Assembly: GCA_025059995.1 (NCBI GenBank)
Contig: JANXCF010000005.1
Coordinates: 1-64,000 of the forward strand
Source of the DNA: Leptospiraceae bacterium
GTDB taxonomy: Bacteria; Spirochaetota; Leptospiria; Leptospirales; Leptonemataceae
Direction of reading: 5' to 3'
Length of the DNA stretch: 64,000 bases
Shown: positions 1 through 8,355 of the stretch, piece after piece
How positions within the stretch are numbered: the stretch's first letter is position 1
Layout of the letters: each line of letters opens with the position of its first letter
Position numbers and translations under genes: made by a program
Notes under the pieces: model-generated
Seen by the model: only the letters and a program-made list of their open reading frames with translations
The model's database searches: none
What the model was told of the DNA's origin: nothing

Positions 1-1
1 A

Positions 2-1261
2 AAAGAAATATTATTATTAATTCAATTTATATTGATTATAGTTATAGGATTTTATCTTTTTGATTTATATAACCCATGGGTTCACTATTCAAACATCCCA
101 TTACAATACCGAAGCTTGCTGGGAATTTTTTTGATTCCAATACTCTATATCTCTTATAACTACATTTTGACTTTCTATATGCAATCCTTTTTTCAAAGTA
201 GAACCATTTTATTAACGTCATTTTTATTCATTGCTCCTTTCATTTTTATATCAAGATTTTACTTTCAAAAGTATTTGGACCCCAAAAGGCTCAAAATACG
301 TATATTAGTTATTTGCAATCTTGAGATTGCAGAAAAGTTTCAACATGAAATCAATATCCGAGGCGGGAAATGGCAAATTGAATACTTATTAAATGAAATA
401 CCAAAAGAAATGAACAATAGTCAAAACCTCAGTATTTATGGAACAATTCAAGAAAAATTCTATACGGCTATCCGTGAGCAATGGACAGCGATTGTTGTTG
501 CCAAAAAAGATTTGGAATTAGAAAAAGAAAAAATCCAAATCCTCTTCGAACTAAAACAAAAAGGAGTTCTTGTTTATGATTTGATTCATTTTTATGAATA
601 TTACTTTTTTAAAATTCCTCTCTACTATATTGACGATTATTGGTTCATTCAGACAAAAGGGTTTTTGATTGTGGAGAGTTCAACTGTAATGAAACTAAAA
701 AGGATTGTAGAAGTTATATTTAGCTTGATTTTAGCTTTACCAATACTTGTATTCCTACCTTTTATACTTTTGATTGTATATCTAAGTGATGGTTTTCCAT
801 TAATTTATAAGCAAGAAAGATTAGGAATGAATAACAAAAAATTTATAGCATATAAATTCAGAACAATGATAAAAGGATCAGATAAATTAGATCCATATAC
901 GAGAGAGAAGGATAGCAGAGTAACAAAAATTGGTAATTTTCTTAGAAAATCGAGGATAGATGAAATTCCCCAAATTATCAATGTAATAAAAGGTGATATT
1001 AGTTTGATCGGTCCTAGAGCTGAATGGACAAAGTTAACAGAAATTTATCAAAAAGTGATTCCTTTTTACTACTACCGCCATACCATTCGTCCTGGGCTTA
1101 CGGGTTGGGCTCAGGTAATGTATCCTTATGGAGCTTCGATTGAAGATACAATACAAAAATTAGAATATGATTTGTATTATATCAAAAATTATTCTTTTTT
1201 GTTGGACATTTCCATTTTGATCAAAACCATTAGGATTGTTCTTTTTGGTCGAGGTAGGTGA
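2..1261 (+). CDS. Polyprenyl-phosphate sugar transferase (WcaJ/PssY type), 5' end cut by window
   Basis: The protein is predicted to transfer a sugar phosphate from a nucleotide sugar onto undecaprenyl phosphate at the inner membrane, the first step of exopolysaccharide or O-antigen assembly. The frame is open to the left edge of the window, so the TTG at 32 is probably not the true start and the gene is partial. Hydrophobic segments fill the N-terminal 80 residues, then comes a nucleotide-binding-like middle region. The C-terminal 190 residues are a typical bacterial sugar transferase domain (PF02397 type): one membrane segment, then YKFRTM, FLRKSRIDEIPQ, GDISLIGPRAE and RPGLTGWAQV. Family and reaction class are clear; the sugar is not. 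The tRNA gene follows about 100 bases later. Confidence 0.9.
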   Translation, partial: KEILLLIQFILIIVIGFYLFDLYNPWVHYSNIPLQYRSLLGIFLIPILYISYNYILTFYMQSFFQSRTILLTSFLFIAPFIFISRFYFQKYLDPKRLKIRILVICNLEIAEKFQHEINIRGGKWQIEYLLNEIPKEMNNSQNLSIYGTIQEKFYTAIREQWTAIVVAKKDLELEKEKIQILFELKQKGVLVYDLIHFYEYYFFKIPLYYIDDYWFIQTKGFLIVESSTVMKLKRIVEVIFSLILALPILVFLPFILLIVYLSDGFPLIYKQERLGMNNKKFIAYKFRTMIKGSDKLDPYTREKDSRVTKIGNFLRKSRIDEIPQIINVIKGDISLIGPRAEWTKLTEIYQKVIPFYYYRHTIRPGLTGWAQVMYPYGASIEDTIQKLEYDLYYIKNYSFLLDISILIKTIRIVLFGRGR

Positions 1262-1301
1262 TACCAGACATTTCGCTTTGCAATAATAAAAAATTTGAGT
1301 T

Positions 1302-1329
1302 TTGAAGTTAAATTAGAGTTGATTATAGT
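1302..1329 (+). promoter_or_regulatory. Candidate sigma-70 promoter for tRNA-Phe
   Basis: TTGAAG at 1302-1307 and TATAGT at 1324-1329 are separated by 16 bases, and the tRNA begins 33 bases after the -10 element. Both boxes are near consensus, but A+T-rich DNA produces such matches by chance. Confidence 0.4.
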
Positions 1330-1362
1330 ATGATGTTTGCTTTTTTGGTTCTGTAATCGGTA

Positions 1363-1435
1363 GCCCAGGTAGCTCAGTCGGTAGAGCAGTGGACTGAAAA
1401 TCCATGTGTCGGTGGTTCGATTCCGCCCCTGGGCA
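1363..1435 (+). tRNA. tRNA-Phe (anticodon GAA)
   Basis: A 73-nt cloverleaf can be folded by hand. The acceptor arm GCCCAGG (1363-1369) pairs with CCTGGGC (1428-1434), with discriminator A at 1435. The D arm is GCTC/GAGC, the anticodon stem GTGGA/TCCAT encloses the loop CTGAAAA with anticodon GAA, and the T arm GGTGG/CCGCC carries TTCGATT. The 3' CCA is not encoded, so CCA must be added by nucleotidyltransferase. Confidence 0.97.
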
Positions 1436-1500
1436 TAATTTCTTTCCCTTCGTGGTCTCAAAGTTCTTGATATTCTGAAATCCTACCTTGTAATGGAAGC

Positions 1501-1989
1501 ATGGAAAAAGGATTTATCATTTGTGTTGATGATGAGGAAAATGTAATCAAGACTCTAAAAGAACAATTATCATATTATTTTTCAGAAACTCATGAAATTG
1601 AAGTGGCATTAAGTGGAGAAGAAGCTTGGGAAATCATCCAAGACATCCTCAGAGAGGGTGGCTCTGTGGAAGTTATTATTACCGATCAAGTGATGCCGGG
1701 GATGAAGGGAAGCGAACTACTCGAAAAAGTCCACCAAATCCTTCCCGACACCATCAAGATACTTTTAACAGGACAGGCCGGATTACAAGATACCATTGAA
1801 GCCATCAACAAAGGTGGTTTGAACTACTTCATCGAAAAACCTTGGGAACCCGAAGAACTACATTTACAAGTAGAAAGACTCATCAAGAAATATAAAGAAA
1901 ACGTAGAAAATCATCGATTGATAAAAAAGCTGGAAGCAAGAGTCAAAGAATTAGAAGAATTGCTGATAGAAAAAGTAAAAGAAGAATGA
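1501..1989 (+). CDS. Receiver-domain response regulator with coiled-coil tail
   Basis: This 162-residue protein is a CheY-like phosphoacceptor. It has the acidic pair D10-D11, the phosphorylatable D62 in TDQVMPG, T90 in LLTGQAG and K113 in EKPWEP, so the full catalytic set is present. After residue 125 there is only a charged helix predicted to form a coiled coil, with no DNA-binding or enzymatic output domain. The sequence resembles the receiver of RpfG-type regulators. GGAAG just upstream of the ATG may serve as ribosome binding site. Its stop overlaps the start of the next gene (ATGA), so it is translationally coupled to a run of exported proteins. No histidine kinase lies nearby. Confidence 0.9.
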   Translation: MEKGFIICVDDEENVIKTLKEQLSYYFSETHEIEVALSGEEAWEIIQDILREGGSVEVIITDQVMPGMKGSELLEKVHQILPDTIKILLTGQAGLQDTIEAINKGGLNYFIEKPWEPEELHLQVERLIKKYKENVENHRLIKKLEARVKELEELLIEKVKEE

Positions 1990-3032
1990 TGCAAAAAAGC
2001 AGATTTAAAATTTTGTGGTTTCTTTTCGTTTTTGTATTTGTAGCTCAAATAAATTCAAAAGATAATCCCCAAAAAAAGCTAACAGAAGAACAATACCAAA
2101 CAATCCTAAAAAAACTCCAATATCTCCACACTTCTGAGCGAATTCAAATCATCAAAAGTTTGGATAAACTCGACAAAGAAGAAAAATCCAAATTTTTCGA
2201 TGTTCTGGCGGATCTTTCTTTGAATGATTTTGATCCCCTTTTGATAGAGGCATCCCTTCGGTTTTTGGTGGATCATAAAGCCAGTTGTGATAAGTGTATA
2301 GAATCCTACAAATCAAATCTCTTTCATAAAGAAGAAAGAATTCGATTGCAGGCATTACGAGGAATAGAAACCTTAAAAATACAAAACATAGAAGATTTAG
2401 TCTTAAAAACTCTAAATCAAATAGATTTTCAAGAAAATTCAATGTTTACTCATGCTTTTTTAAGAACCATTGGAAATCTCAACTATAATCAAAAAGAAAT
2501 CACAGAAATTCTAAAAGAAAAGTTCCAACGAGAGGATACCCATATCGAAATCAAAAGAGTGATTTTAGTATATGCTGGGAATTCGAAAAATCAGGACTTT
2601 AAAGAAATTCTTTATCAAAATTTAGACAACGAAGAGGATTTATACCTACGAGCTTATAGTATCAATGCACTTTCGAAATTGGCTTTGGAGTGGCAGGAGG
2701 AAGAAAAAATAAAACTTGTTCAAAAATTAAAAGAAATTTATAATAAAATTTTAACAATCAATAATCCCACAGAAAGAGTCAAATATCATTCCCTAAAAAA
2801 TCATGTAATCCAAGCATTAATCAGACTAAAAGATGATTCAGTCAAGGAAGAAATCAAAAAATTAGCTATGGATGATGATGCCAACACTCGATTGAAGGCA
2901 TTGGATTACATCGAAGATTTAGAACTCAAAGAGTTTCGAGAATTATTGGAAGTCAAATCCCTCTATGATCCCAGTAAATCCGTAAAACGAAAGGCCAAGG
3001 AAATCTTAGAAAAATGGTCTTCTTCGCAGTAA
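1986..3032 (+). CDS. Exported HEAT-repeat protein
   Basis: A 348-residue protein of unknown function. The N-terminus has a short basic stretch and a hydrophobic core (residues 8-20), consistent with a signal peptide. The rest is almost entirely helical and lysine/glutamate-rich, with HEAT-like units near residues 85-120, 150-180, 190-235 and 290-345 (for example DDANTRLKALDYIEDL). HEAT solenoids usually act as protein-binding scaffolds. The start overlaps the response regulator stop by four bases, and the 3' end overlaps the next gene by 19 bases. A related exported HEAT protein lies at 24239-25486. Likely location is the periplasm; the partner is unknown. Confidence 0.75.
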   Translation: MMQKSRFKILWFLFVFVFVAQINSKDNPQKKLTEEQYQTILKKLQYLHTSERIQIIKSLDKLDKEEKSKFFDVLADLSLNDFDPLLIEASLRFLVDHKASCDKCIESYKSNLFHKEERIRLQALRGIETLKIQNIEDLVLKTLNQIDFQENSMFTHAFLRTIGNLNYNQKEITEILKEKFQREDTHIEIKRVILVYAGNSKNQDFKEILYQNLDNEEDLYLRAYSINALSKLALEWQEEEKIKLVQKLKEIYNKILTINNPTERVKYHSLKNHVIQALIRLKDDSVKEEIKKLAMDDDANTRLKALDYIEDLELKEFRELLEVKSLYDPSKSVKRKAKEILEKWSSSQ

Positions 3033-3418
3033 TATTTCTTTTCCCCAATTATGCTTTTGAGGCTTATCTTGATGAAATTTCTTTCGATGTTGGAAGTTTT
3101 CGAAACCAATCAGTCATTAAAGTAAATTTACTTTTTTCGCGGGTTGAGGATATTTACTTGGTTTTTTACGACAAAAAAAGAAAAGAAATCTATGTCCCTT
3201 ACAAACGGGATCGCTTTGATGAAAGGAATGAAGCTCTAAAAAATGCATTTGTTCCTGGACTTCCCTATCAACTCAGTTTGACTTTCAAAGGAATTCTTTT
3301 TCAAAATCAGCTCTTTTTGGAAAATCTACCAGAAGACCCAGAATTTCGAAGGTCGGCTATTTTCGTTTTTACTCTGTTGGAGTATCGAAGTTTGGTGCTG
3401 GATGCATTGGTTTTTTAG
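3014..3418 (+). CDS. Small exported protein of unknown function
   Basis: I do not recognise this 134-residue protein. It begins with a hydrophobic stretch (residues 2-14) that looks like a short signal peptide, followed by beta-rich sequence with many aromatic residues. It starts inside the end of the HEAT-repeat gene and its own end overlaps the following gene by 17 bases, so four exported proteins are read as one tightly overlapped unit. Codon use matches its neighbours, supporting a real gene. An alternative is that the start lies slightly downstream, but no better start is visible. Confidence 0.6.
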   Translation: MVFFAVIFLFPNYAFEAYLDEISFDVGSFRNQSVIKVNLLFSRVEDIYLVFYDKKRKEIYVPYKRDRFDERNEALKNAFVPGLPYQLSLTFKGILFQNQLFLENLPEDPEFRRSAIFVFTLLEYRSLVLDALVF

Positions 3419-3923
3419 TTTGTTAATTGTTTCTTGGCAGTTCTTGTATCCTCAAAATTTGTACATTAAAACAGCAAAAGCTCACGAAACATTTTTCTTT
3501 CCTATCACGACTGATACTTATTGGGTCTGGGAATTTCCTTATGATATGCAATATCGGGTTGAAGTTTTTCAAAACCTTCGAGGTTTCGAGGGAAAGAATT
3601 TAGGTATTGAAAAATTTTGGATTAAGTCCGTGGTTCTCCAAAATCGAAAGGGGATTTCGCAAGAAGACTGGGACAATTTTTTTTTAAAATGTCGAAACAA
3701 AGCTTTTGGCGAGTTGGTTTTTCATCAATACGAAGTTTGCGAGAAAAATCAAAACTTTCTTCTTCGAGGCTATGTTGTTGATGGAAATCAATATCATATC
3801 ATGTATATGCTTTGGAAAAAGGATTTAACTCAAGAAGAACAAGAAAAAATCAAAGTGTTTTTATACCAAATACGGTTTCACAAAGATAGTTCCAAGGAAA
3901 ATGCGGGGAAAAACGAAAATTGA
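3402..3923 (+). CDS. Exported protein of unknown function
   Basis: A 173-residue protein I cannot assign. The N-terminus MHWFFSLLIVSWQFLYPQ resembles a signal peptide. The mature part contains many aromatic residues and two cysteines around residues 88-108 that could pair in the periplasm. It overlaps the genes on both sides, and a position between HEAT and TPR proteins suggests a role in the same envelope complex, which is inference from context only. Confidence 0.6.
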   Translation: MHWFFSLLIVSWQFLYPQNLYIKTAKAHETFFFPITTDTYWVWEFPYDMQYRVEVFQNLRGFEGKNLGIEKFWIKSVVLQNRKGISQEDWDNFFLKCRNKAFGELVFHQYEVCEKNQNFLLRGYVVDGNQYHIMYMLWKKDLTQEEQEKIKVFLYQIRFHKDSSKENAGKNEN

Positions 3924-5199
3924 CTCGATAAACGAAATGATGAGGTTTTTCGTTTTTTTGGTTTTTATTTCTTTTTCTTCTTTGTTTTCTTTGGAAGAGA
4001 GAGATCATGTTTATGTGTTTGAGTCCTATCAAGCGTTGCGTCCCAAAAAAATGATTTTAGTGGGAGAAATTAAATCAAAAGTAAAATCCACCAAGACAGA
4101 ACTCAAAGATGAGCCAATTAAAGAATATGATGTAAGAAAAGACGTAGTGTTGGTAAAACTTTACAACAAAAAAGGAATTAGAGTTGGACAGAAGTTATAT
4201 ATAGTTTATAAAGATTTACATCAAAAATACAGAAATGCTTTGCTTGTGGGGGAAATAATAGTAAATGCGATTTTGTATCATCCTTTATATGGTTTGGCTT
4301 TACTTGGGGAAGGAAACTTGCTTCGAGTAAGAGAAGGGTATTTTGTGGTTCGTGATTTGGAATCAGAAAATTTAGAAAAAGCCCATTTGATCAAACGAAA
4401 AGGGGATAGTGAATATTATCGAGGCAACACAGAAAAAGCGATTGAAGAATACACAAGAGCTCTCCAGCAAGATAATACCTTGGTGGATGCTCATTTTGCC
4501 TTGGGGAGGGTCTATTACTCAGAATACTTAAAAAAACCTCAAGATGTGATGCTACGAAATGCTTTAAAAGAATTCGAGATTGCATGGGACTTACGAAATC
4601 AATTCCACACAAACAAAGACAAGTATGAATACTATAAACTTTACTATTCATCTTTGTTGGAAATGTTTTTATCGTTTGATTTTCAAGAGGCTCAAAAAGA
4701 AAAAAAAGCTATATTGGATTCTTTCATTCGAATGAAAGAAATCGCAGAAGAATGCCAAATCATCAGCGATGATTTAGAATGTAAAAAGGCAAAGGCAATA
4801 CCACTGTATTACGAATATCGTTTTTATTCTGATGAAGCTACCAAAGAACAACGGCAAAAGTTCGATCAATTGCGAGGAGAATTAGGACAGCTTTTGAAAT
4901 CCATCGAAGACGAAGAAAACCAAAGGCAGTATTTGAAAGTTCAGGAATATCTTGCGGGAGAGGTGAAATATATTGAACCTTTTATCGACCTTCCTCAGTA
5001 TGAATATGTTTTTATTCACTTTTATTTTGAGCTATATAAAGAATTAGATTCTTTTAAGCAATGGAAAGAAAAACAAAAGCTCAAAGAAATCTTAAGGACT
5101 CACATTCAAAGGTATTTTCTTTTCACAAAAGATAATCCCAAATATCACCAACAAAATCAGAAAATTCTTTTCATCAAAAATGCTTTGGAGTCAAACTAA
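3901..5199 (+). CDS. Exported TPR-containing protein
   Basis: A 432-residue protein. The reading frame opens at 3901, but two adjacent ATGs at 3937 and 3940 would give a cleaner signal peptide (MRFFVFLVFISFSSLFS), so the start is uncertain. A stretch of about 100 residues after the signal may form a small beta domain. Residues near 160-215 contain two TPR-like helix pairs (DSEYYRGNTEKAIEEYTRAL, then DNTLVDAHFALGRVYY). The remainder is helical and highly charged. It closes the overlapping run that starts with the response regulator at 1501; tgt follows 20 bases later. Function is unknown. Confidence 0.7.
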   Translation: MRGKTKIDSINEMMRFFVFLVFISFSSLFSLEERDHVYVFESYQALRPKKMILVGEIKSKVKSTKTELKDEPIKEYDVRKDVVLVKLYNKKGIRVGQKLYIVYKDLHQKYRNALLVGEIIVNAILYHPLYGLALLGEGNLLRVREGYFVVRDLESENLEKAHLIKRKGDSEYYRGNTEKAIEEYTRALQQDNTLVDAHFALGRVYYSEYLKKPQDVMLRNALKEFEIAWDLRNQFHTNKDKYEYYKLYYSSLLEMFLSFDFQEAQKEKKAILDSFIRMKEIAEECQIISDDLECKKAKAIPLYYEYRFYSDEATKEQRQKFDQLRGELGQLLKSIEDEENQRQYLKVQEYLAGEVKYIEPFIDLPQYEYVFIHFYFELYKELDSFKQWKEKQKLKEILRTHIQRYFLFTKDNPKYHQQNQKILFIKNALESN

Positions 5200-5219
5200 G
5201 AAGTAGATTTTGGATTTCA

Positions 5220-6365
5220 ATGAAACCGTTTGAACTTATCTCGGTAGATTCTACTTCTTATGCTCGTTATGGTAAAATGAATTTTTCTAACGAAAATGGG
5301 GTGTTTTCTATTCCGACTCCTATGTTTATGCCCGTTGGAACCCGAGGGAGCGTGAAAGCCATTTGGCAGGATCAACTCGAAGAAATCGGATATAGGCTAA
5401 TTTTGGGAAATACGTATCATTTGTATTTACGTCCAGGCACTTCCATCGAACAATTGGGGGGCTTAAAGAAATTCATTTCTTGGAGCGGGGCAATACTGAC
5501 AGATAGTGGTGGTTTTCAAGTATATAGTTTGTCGAGGATTCGAAAGTTCCACGAAGATGGAGTTATGTTTCAGAGCTACTTTGATGGTTCTAAGCATTTC
5601 TTGAGTCCAGAGAGTGTGATAGATTTTCAGTTTTTGTTGGATTCAGATATCATGATGGTGTTGGATGATTGTCCTCCAGCAAATAGCGATAAAAAAAGAA
5701 TTCGTGAGTCTTTGGATCGAACTCATCGGTGGGCAAAACGCTCTAAAGAACACTTTGAACGAAAAAAAAAAGAAACTGACTCAAACTCGAACTGGAAGAA
5801 AAAGCAGCTCTTTGGGATTGTCCAAGGTGGGATCTTCGAGGATACACGTCTTGAGTCATTAGAATTTATTGAATCCCTTCAGTTCGATGGAATTGCTGTT
5901 GGAGGTTTAAGTGTTGGTGAAGAAAAAGAAGACTTTTATCGCATTCTTTCGTTTTTAGGACCAAAGCTAAATCCCCAAAAGGTTCACTATCTAATGGGTG
6001 TGGGAAGTATCAAAGATATTCTTTATGCTGTCTATTATGGTTTCGATATATTTGATTGTGTTCTTCCAACGAGGAATGCTCGACATGGTCATGCCTATAC
6101 GTGGAGTGGAAAGTTAAATATCAAAAATTCTCATTTTAAACTTGATACGAAGCCTATTGATGAAAAGTGTGATTGTAGAGTCTGTCGTCGTTATAGTAGA
6201 GCTTATATACGTCATCTATACAATACAAAAGAGCTCTTAGCTTATGAACTATTAACATATCACAATTTGTATTTTTATTTTCATTTTTTTGAAAAAATGA
6301 GGGAAGCCATTATGAAAAAAACCTTCAAAGAGTTTTTTGAAAATTTTATAAATCTTAACTGGTAA
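5220..6365 (+). CDS. tgt: tRNA-guanine transglycosylase
   Basis: The enzyme exchanges guanine 34 for preQ1 (or queuine) in GUN tRNAs during queuosine formation. The sequence is full-length for the family (381 residues). It has the general-acid/base region DSGGFQVYSL (D95), the nucleophile D279 in FDCVLPTRNARHG, the glycine loop QGGIF and a zinc site built from C317, C319, C322 and H348. No Shine-Dalgarno sequence is evident before the ATG, and the gene may be read with the upstream envelope genes. A putative queuosine-precursor transporter lies elsewhere in the window (29768-30448); no queC, queD, queE, queF or queA is present here. Confidence 0.96.
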   Translation: MKPFELISVDSTSYARYGKMNFSNENGVFSIPTPMFMPVGTRGSVKAIWQDQLEEIGYRLILGNTYHLYLRPGTSIEQLGGLKKFISWSGAILTDSGGFQVYSLSRIRKFHEDGVMFQSYFDGSKHFLSPESVIDFQFLLDSDIMMVLDDCPPANSDKKRIRESLDRTHRWAKRSKEHFERKKKETDSNSNWKKKQLFGIVQGGIFEDTRLESLEFIESLQFDGIAVGGLSVGEEKEDFYRILSFLGPKLNPQKVHYLMGVGSIKDILYAVYYGFDIFDCVLPTRNARHGHAYTWSGKLNIKNSHFKLDTKPIDEKCDCRVCRRYSRAYIRHLYNTKELLAYELLTYHNLYFYFHFFEKMREAIMKKTFKEFFENFINLNW

Positions 6366-6546
6366 TTTTTTTTTGTTTGACAAAAGTCGATAATGCTAAT
6401 GATAGAAAAATAATTCACAAAAATGATTGATAAAAAAAAGTTGAAAAAAGTTATCATAAAAAATATTTATCATAATAGCTATAAAATTAGAAACATGTCT
6501 TTATGCATAATTTTATCAGGAATTTCATAGATTAGGAAGGACGTAT

Positions 6547-6885
6547 ATGGAGATTTCAAGAAGAGAGAGTGGAGATATAGTGATCCTTGATGTTAATGGT
6601 GAAATCGATTTATATAATGCTCCAGAGATTAAAGATACTATTAATAAATTGATTGAAGAAAAAAAATACAATGTTGTCATCAATCTCGATAAGGTTTCTT
6701 ATATTGACTCATCAGGAATTGGAGCTCTGATTTCGAGCCTATCAAATTTAAAAAAATATCAGGGTGGATTAAAGATTTGTAATGTTTCTGGTTCCGTGCG
6801 AAAAGTGTTTGAACTGACGAAGTTGACTTCATTTTTCGAAATTTACGATACAGAAACAGAAGCTATATCGGCTTTCAAAAAATAG
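6547..6885 (+). CDS. STAS-domain anti-sigma factor antagonist
   Basis: A 112-residue single STAS domain of the SpoIIAA/RsbV type. Such proteins bind an anti-sigma kinase when dephosphorylated. The conserved phosphorylation loop reads YIDSSGIGALIS, with S56 the expected phosphoserine. AGGAAGG about six bases before the ATG is a strong ribosome binding site. No anti-sigma kinase or sigma factor is adjacent. A SpoIIE/RsbU-type PP2C phosphatase at 54168-55040 could be the enzyme that resets such a switch, which is inference. The LysM lipoprotein gene follows after 30 bases. Confidence 0.93.
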   Translation: MEISRRESGDIVILDVNGEIDLYNAPEIKDTINKLIEEKKYNVVINLDKVSYIDSSGIGALISSLSNLKKYQGGLKICNVSGSVRKVFELTKLTSFFEIYDTETEAISAFKK

Positions 6886-6915
6886 TTTTAATTCAATATA
6901 GTTATGAGGTAAGTT

Positions 6916-8331
6916 ATGAAATCAATTAATTATTCTATTTCTAATGTAATTTATTTTTCTTTGGTTTTGTTTTCTGTTTTCTATTGTAGTAAGCCTGTAC
7001 CTGTTGAAGATGTAGTGATTGCTCGAGAAGCAATTGACGAAATTAGCCAATACAACGTTTCGGGGAAATCCCAAGAATACTATAATAAGGCTGTCGAGGA
7101 ATTGAAGTTGTCTCATTCATTCCTACCACAAGAAAAATATGAAGATGCGAAGGAAAAAGCGCAGAGTTCTTTTTTATTTTCACGTTTATCTTTGTATGAA
7201 TGGTATCCGAAACTTTTTGATCAATACGAGAAACAAATCCAAGAAAAACAACAAAGAGCTGATGAGTTAAATGCTGAAATTCATGCAAAAGGAGATTTTG
7301 AGACCTCAAAATCTTTTCTTCAAGAGGCAAAGGAATTAAGAAACAAATTAGCAGAGTTCAGTCTTAAACAAGAAGAAATTAATGCCATCGAAAAATCCGA
7401 TTATAAAGATGCAAAACAGAAAGAAGATATACAAAAGAAATTGAATTCTCATATTTTATTGAATAAAGAAATTGAAGAAAAATACGAGAAGTCTTTAAGA
7501 TCTGCTAATGTAGCTGTTGAAACATCCTTGGTACAGAAAGGTGAATATATAAATCGACTTAATTCCCTAGAAAGAAAATGGAAGACTGCAAAAGAATATC
7601 AAGTTGAGAAATATGAGCCAGAAATTAGCGCAGTCATTGAAGGAAGGATTTCTGAAACACGTGAACAGATCCAAAATGAAAAGTTGAAAGTAGCTTATCA
7701 AAATCTCTTGATTTTAGAAGAAGATATTGGGCAGGTTTATCAAACTTCATTAGAGAGATACTCGGGAGAAATTTTAAAAATTGCTCAAAAATCCCTTGAT
7801 AATACAGAAAAAAATGTAAAGGCATCATCAGGTGCTTTAAAGAGATTTCAAAAAGAGCAAAACATAAATGAAATCCTACTAGCAGCAAGAGAATCCAAAC
7901 AGAATGCCGAAAAGGAATACGAAAACAAGCAATTTGAAACTTCTATTCATTATTCAAAAGAAACAATTGATTTAACTAAAATCATCAATGAAATGTTGAA
8001 AGATGTAAATGTTTCTTATCAAAGAGCTTTAGCTGAAGAAGAAAGAAGAAAAAAAGAAGAATTGGCTGCAAAAGAAAAAGAAATCCATGAAAGACAAACA
8101 ATTCAAGAAACTGTTTCCCAAACAAAATCAGAACTAATAGATGAAAACATCAAACTTATTTACACTGTGCGAAAAACAAAACCAGCAGAGAGTTTATGGA
8201 GAATAGCAGGAAAAAAAGAAATCTACAACAACCCAAGAAAATGGCCTAAAATTTATGATGCAAATAAAGATCAAATCAAAGACCCGGACTTAATATATCC
8301 AGGTCAAAAACTAAAAATTCCAAAGGAATAG
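6916..8331 (+). CDS. Coiled-coil lipoprotein with C-terminal LysM domain
   Basis: A 471-residue envelope protein. A signal peptide ends in a lipobox-like FYCS with the lipidated cysteine at residue 24. The following 60 residues resemble a DUF4398-type unit (ARE-AIDEIS ... YYNKAVEELKLS). Most of the protein is charged helix predicted as long coiled coil. The last 55 residues form a LysM domain (YTVRKTKPAESLWRIAG to YPGQKLKIPKE), which binds peptidoglycan. It is therefore likely a tether between the outer membrane and the wall. GAGGT precedes the ATG at good spacing. Its 3' end forms one arm of a hairpin shared with the convergent gene. Confidence 0.85.
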   Translation: MKSINYSISNVIYFSLVLFSVFYCSKPVPVEDVVIAREAIDEISQYNVSGKSQEYYNKAVEELKLSHSFLPQEKYEDAKEKAQSSFLFSRLSLYEWYPKLFDQYEKQIQEKQQRADELNAEIHAKGDFETSKSFLQEAKELRNKLAEFSLKQEEINAIEKSDYKDAKQKEDIQKKLNSHILLNKEIEEKYEKSLRSANVAVETSLVQKGEYINRLNSLERKWKTAKEYQVEKYEPEISAVIEGRISETREQIQNEKLKVAYQNLLILEEDIGQVYQTSLERYSGEILKIAQKSLDNTEKNVKASSGALKRFQKEQNINEILLAARESKQNAEKEYENKQFETSIHYSKETIDLTKIINEMLKDVNVSYQRALAEEERRKKEELAAKEKEIHERQTIQETVSQTKSELIDENIKLIYTVRKTKPAESLWRIAGKKEIYNNPRKWPKIYDANKDQIKDPDLIYPGQKLKIPKE

Positions 8332-8347
8332 AGGTAAACTCTATTCC
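8325..8347. terminator. Hairpin between convergent genes, likely terminator for the minus-strand gene
   Basis: GGAATAGAG (8325-8333) and CTCTATTCC (8339-8347) form a perfect nine-base stem with a five-base loop. On the minus strand the stem is followed by a T-rich stretch, so it best fits termination of the NamZ-like gene ending at 8356. The plus side has no T run. It overlaps the stop codon of the LysM gene. Confidence 0.5.
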
Positions 8348-8355
8348 CCTCTGAT

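Noticed and set aside
1189-1461. Minus-strand frame of 90 codons across the tRNA-Phe gene
   Set aside because: It overlaps the tRNA and the end of the sugar transferase gene and has no recognisable domain.
6377-6405. TTGACA and a GTCGATAA element upstream of the STAS gene
   Set aside because: No proper -10 at 16-18 bases, and no TAAA-type -35 at 15 bases for a sigma-28 reading.
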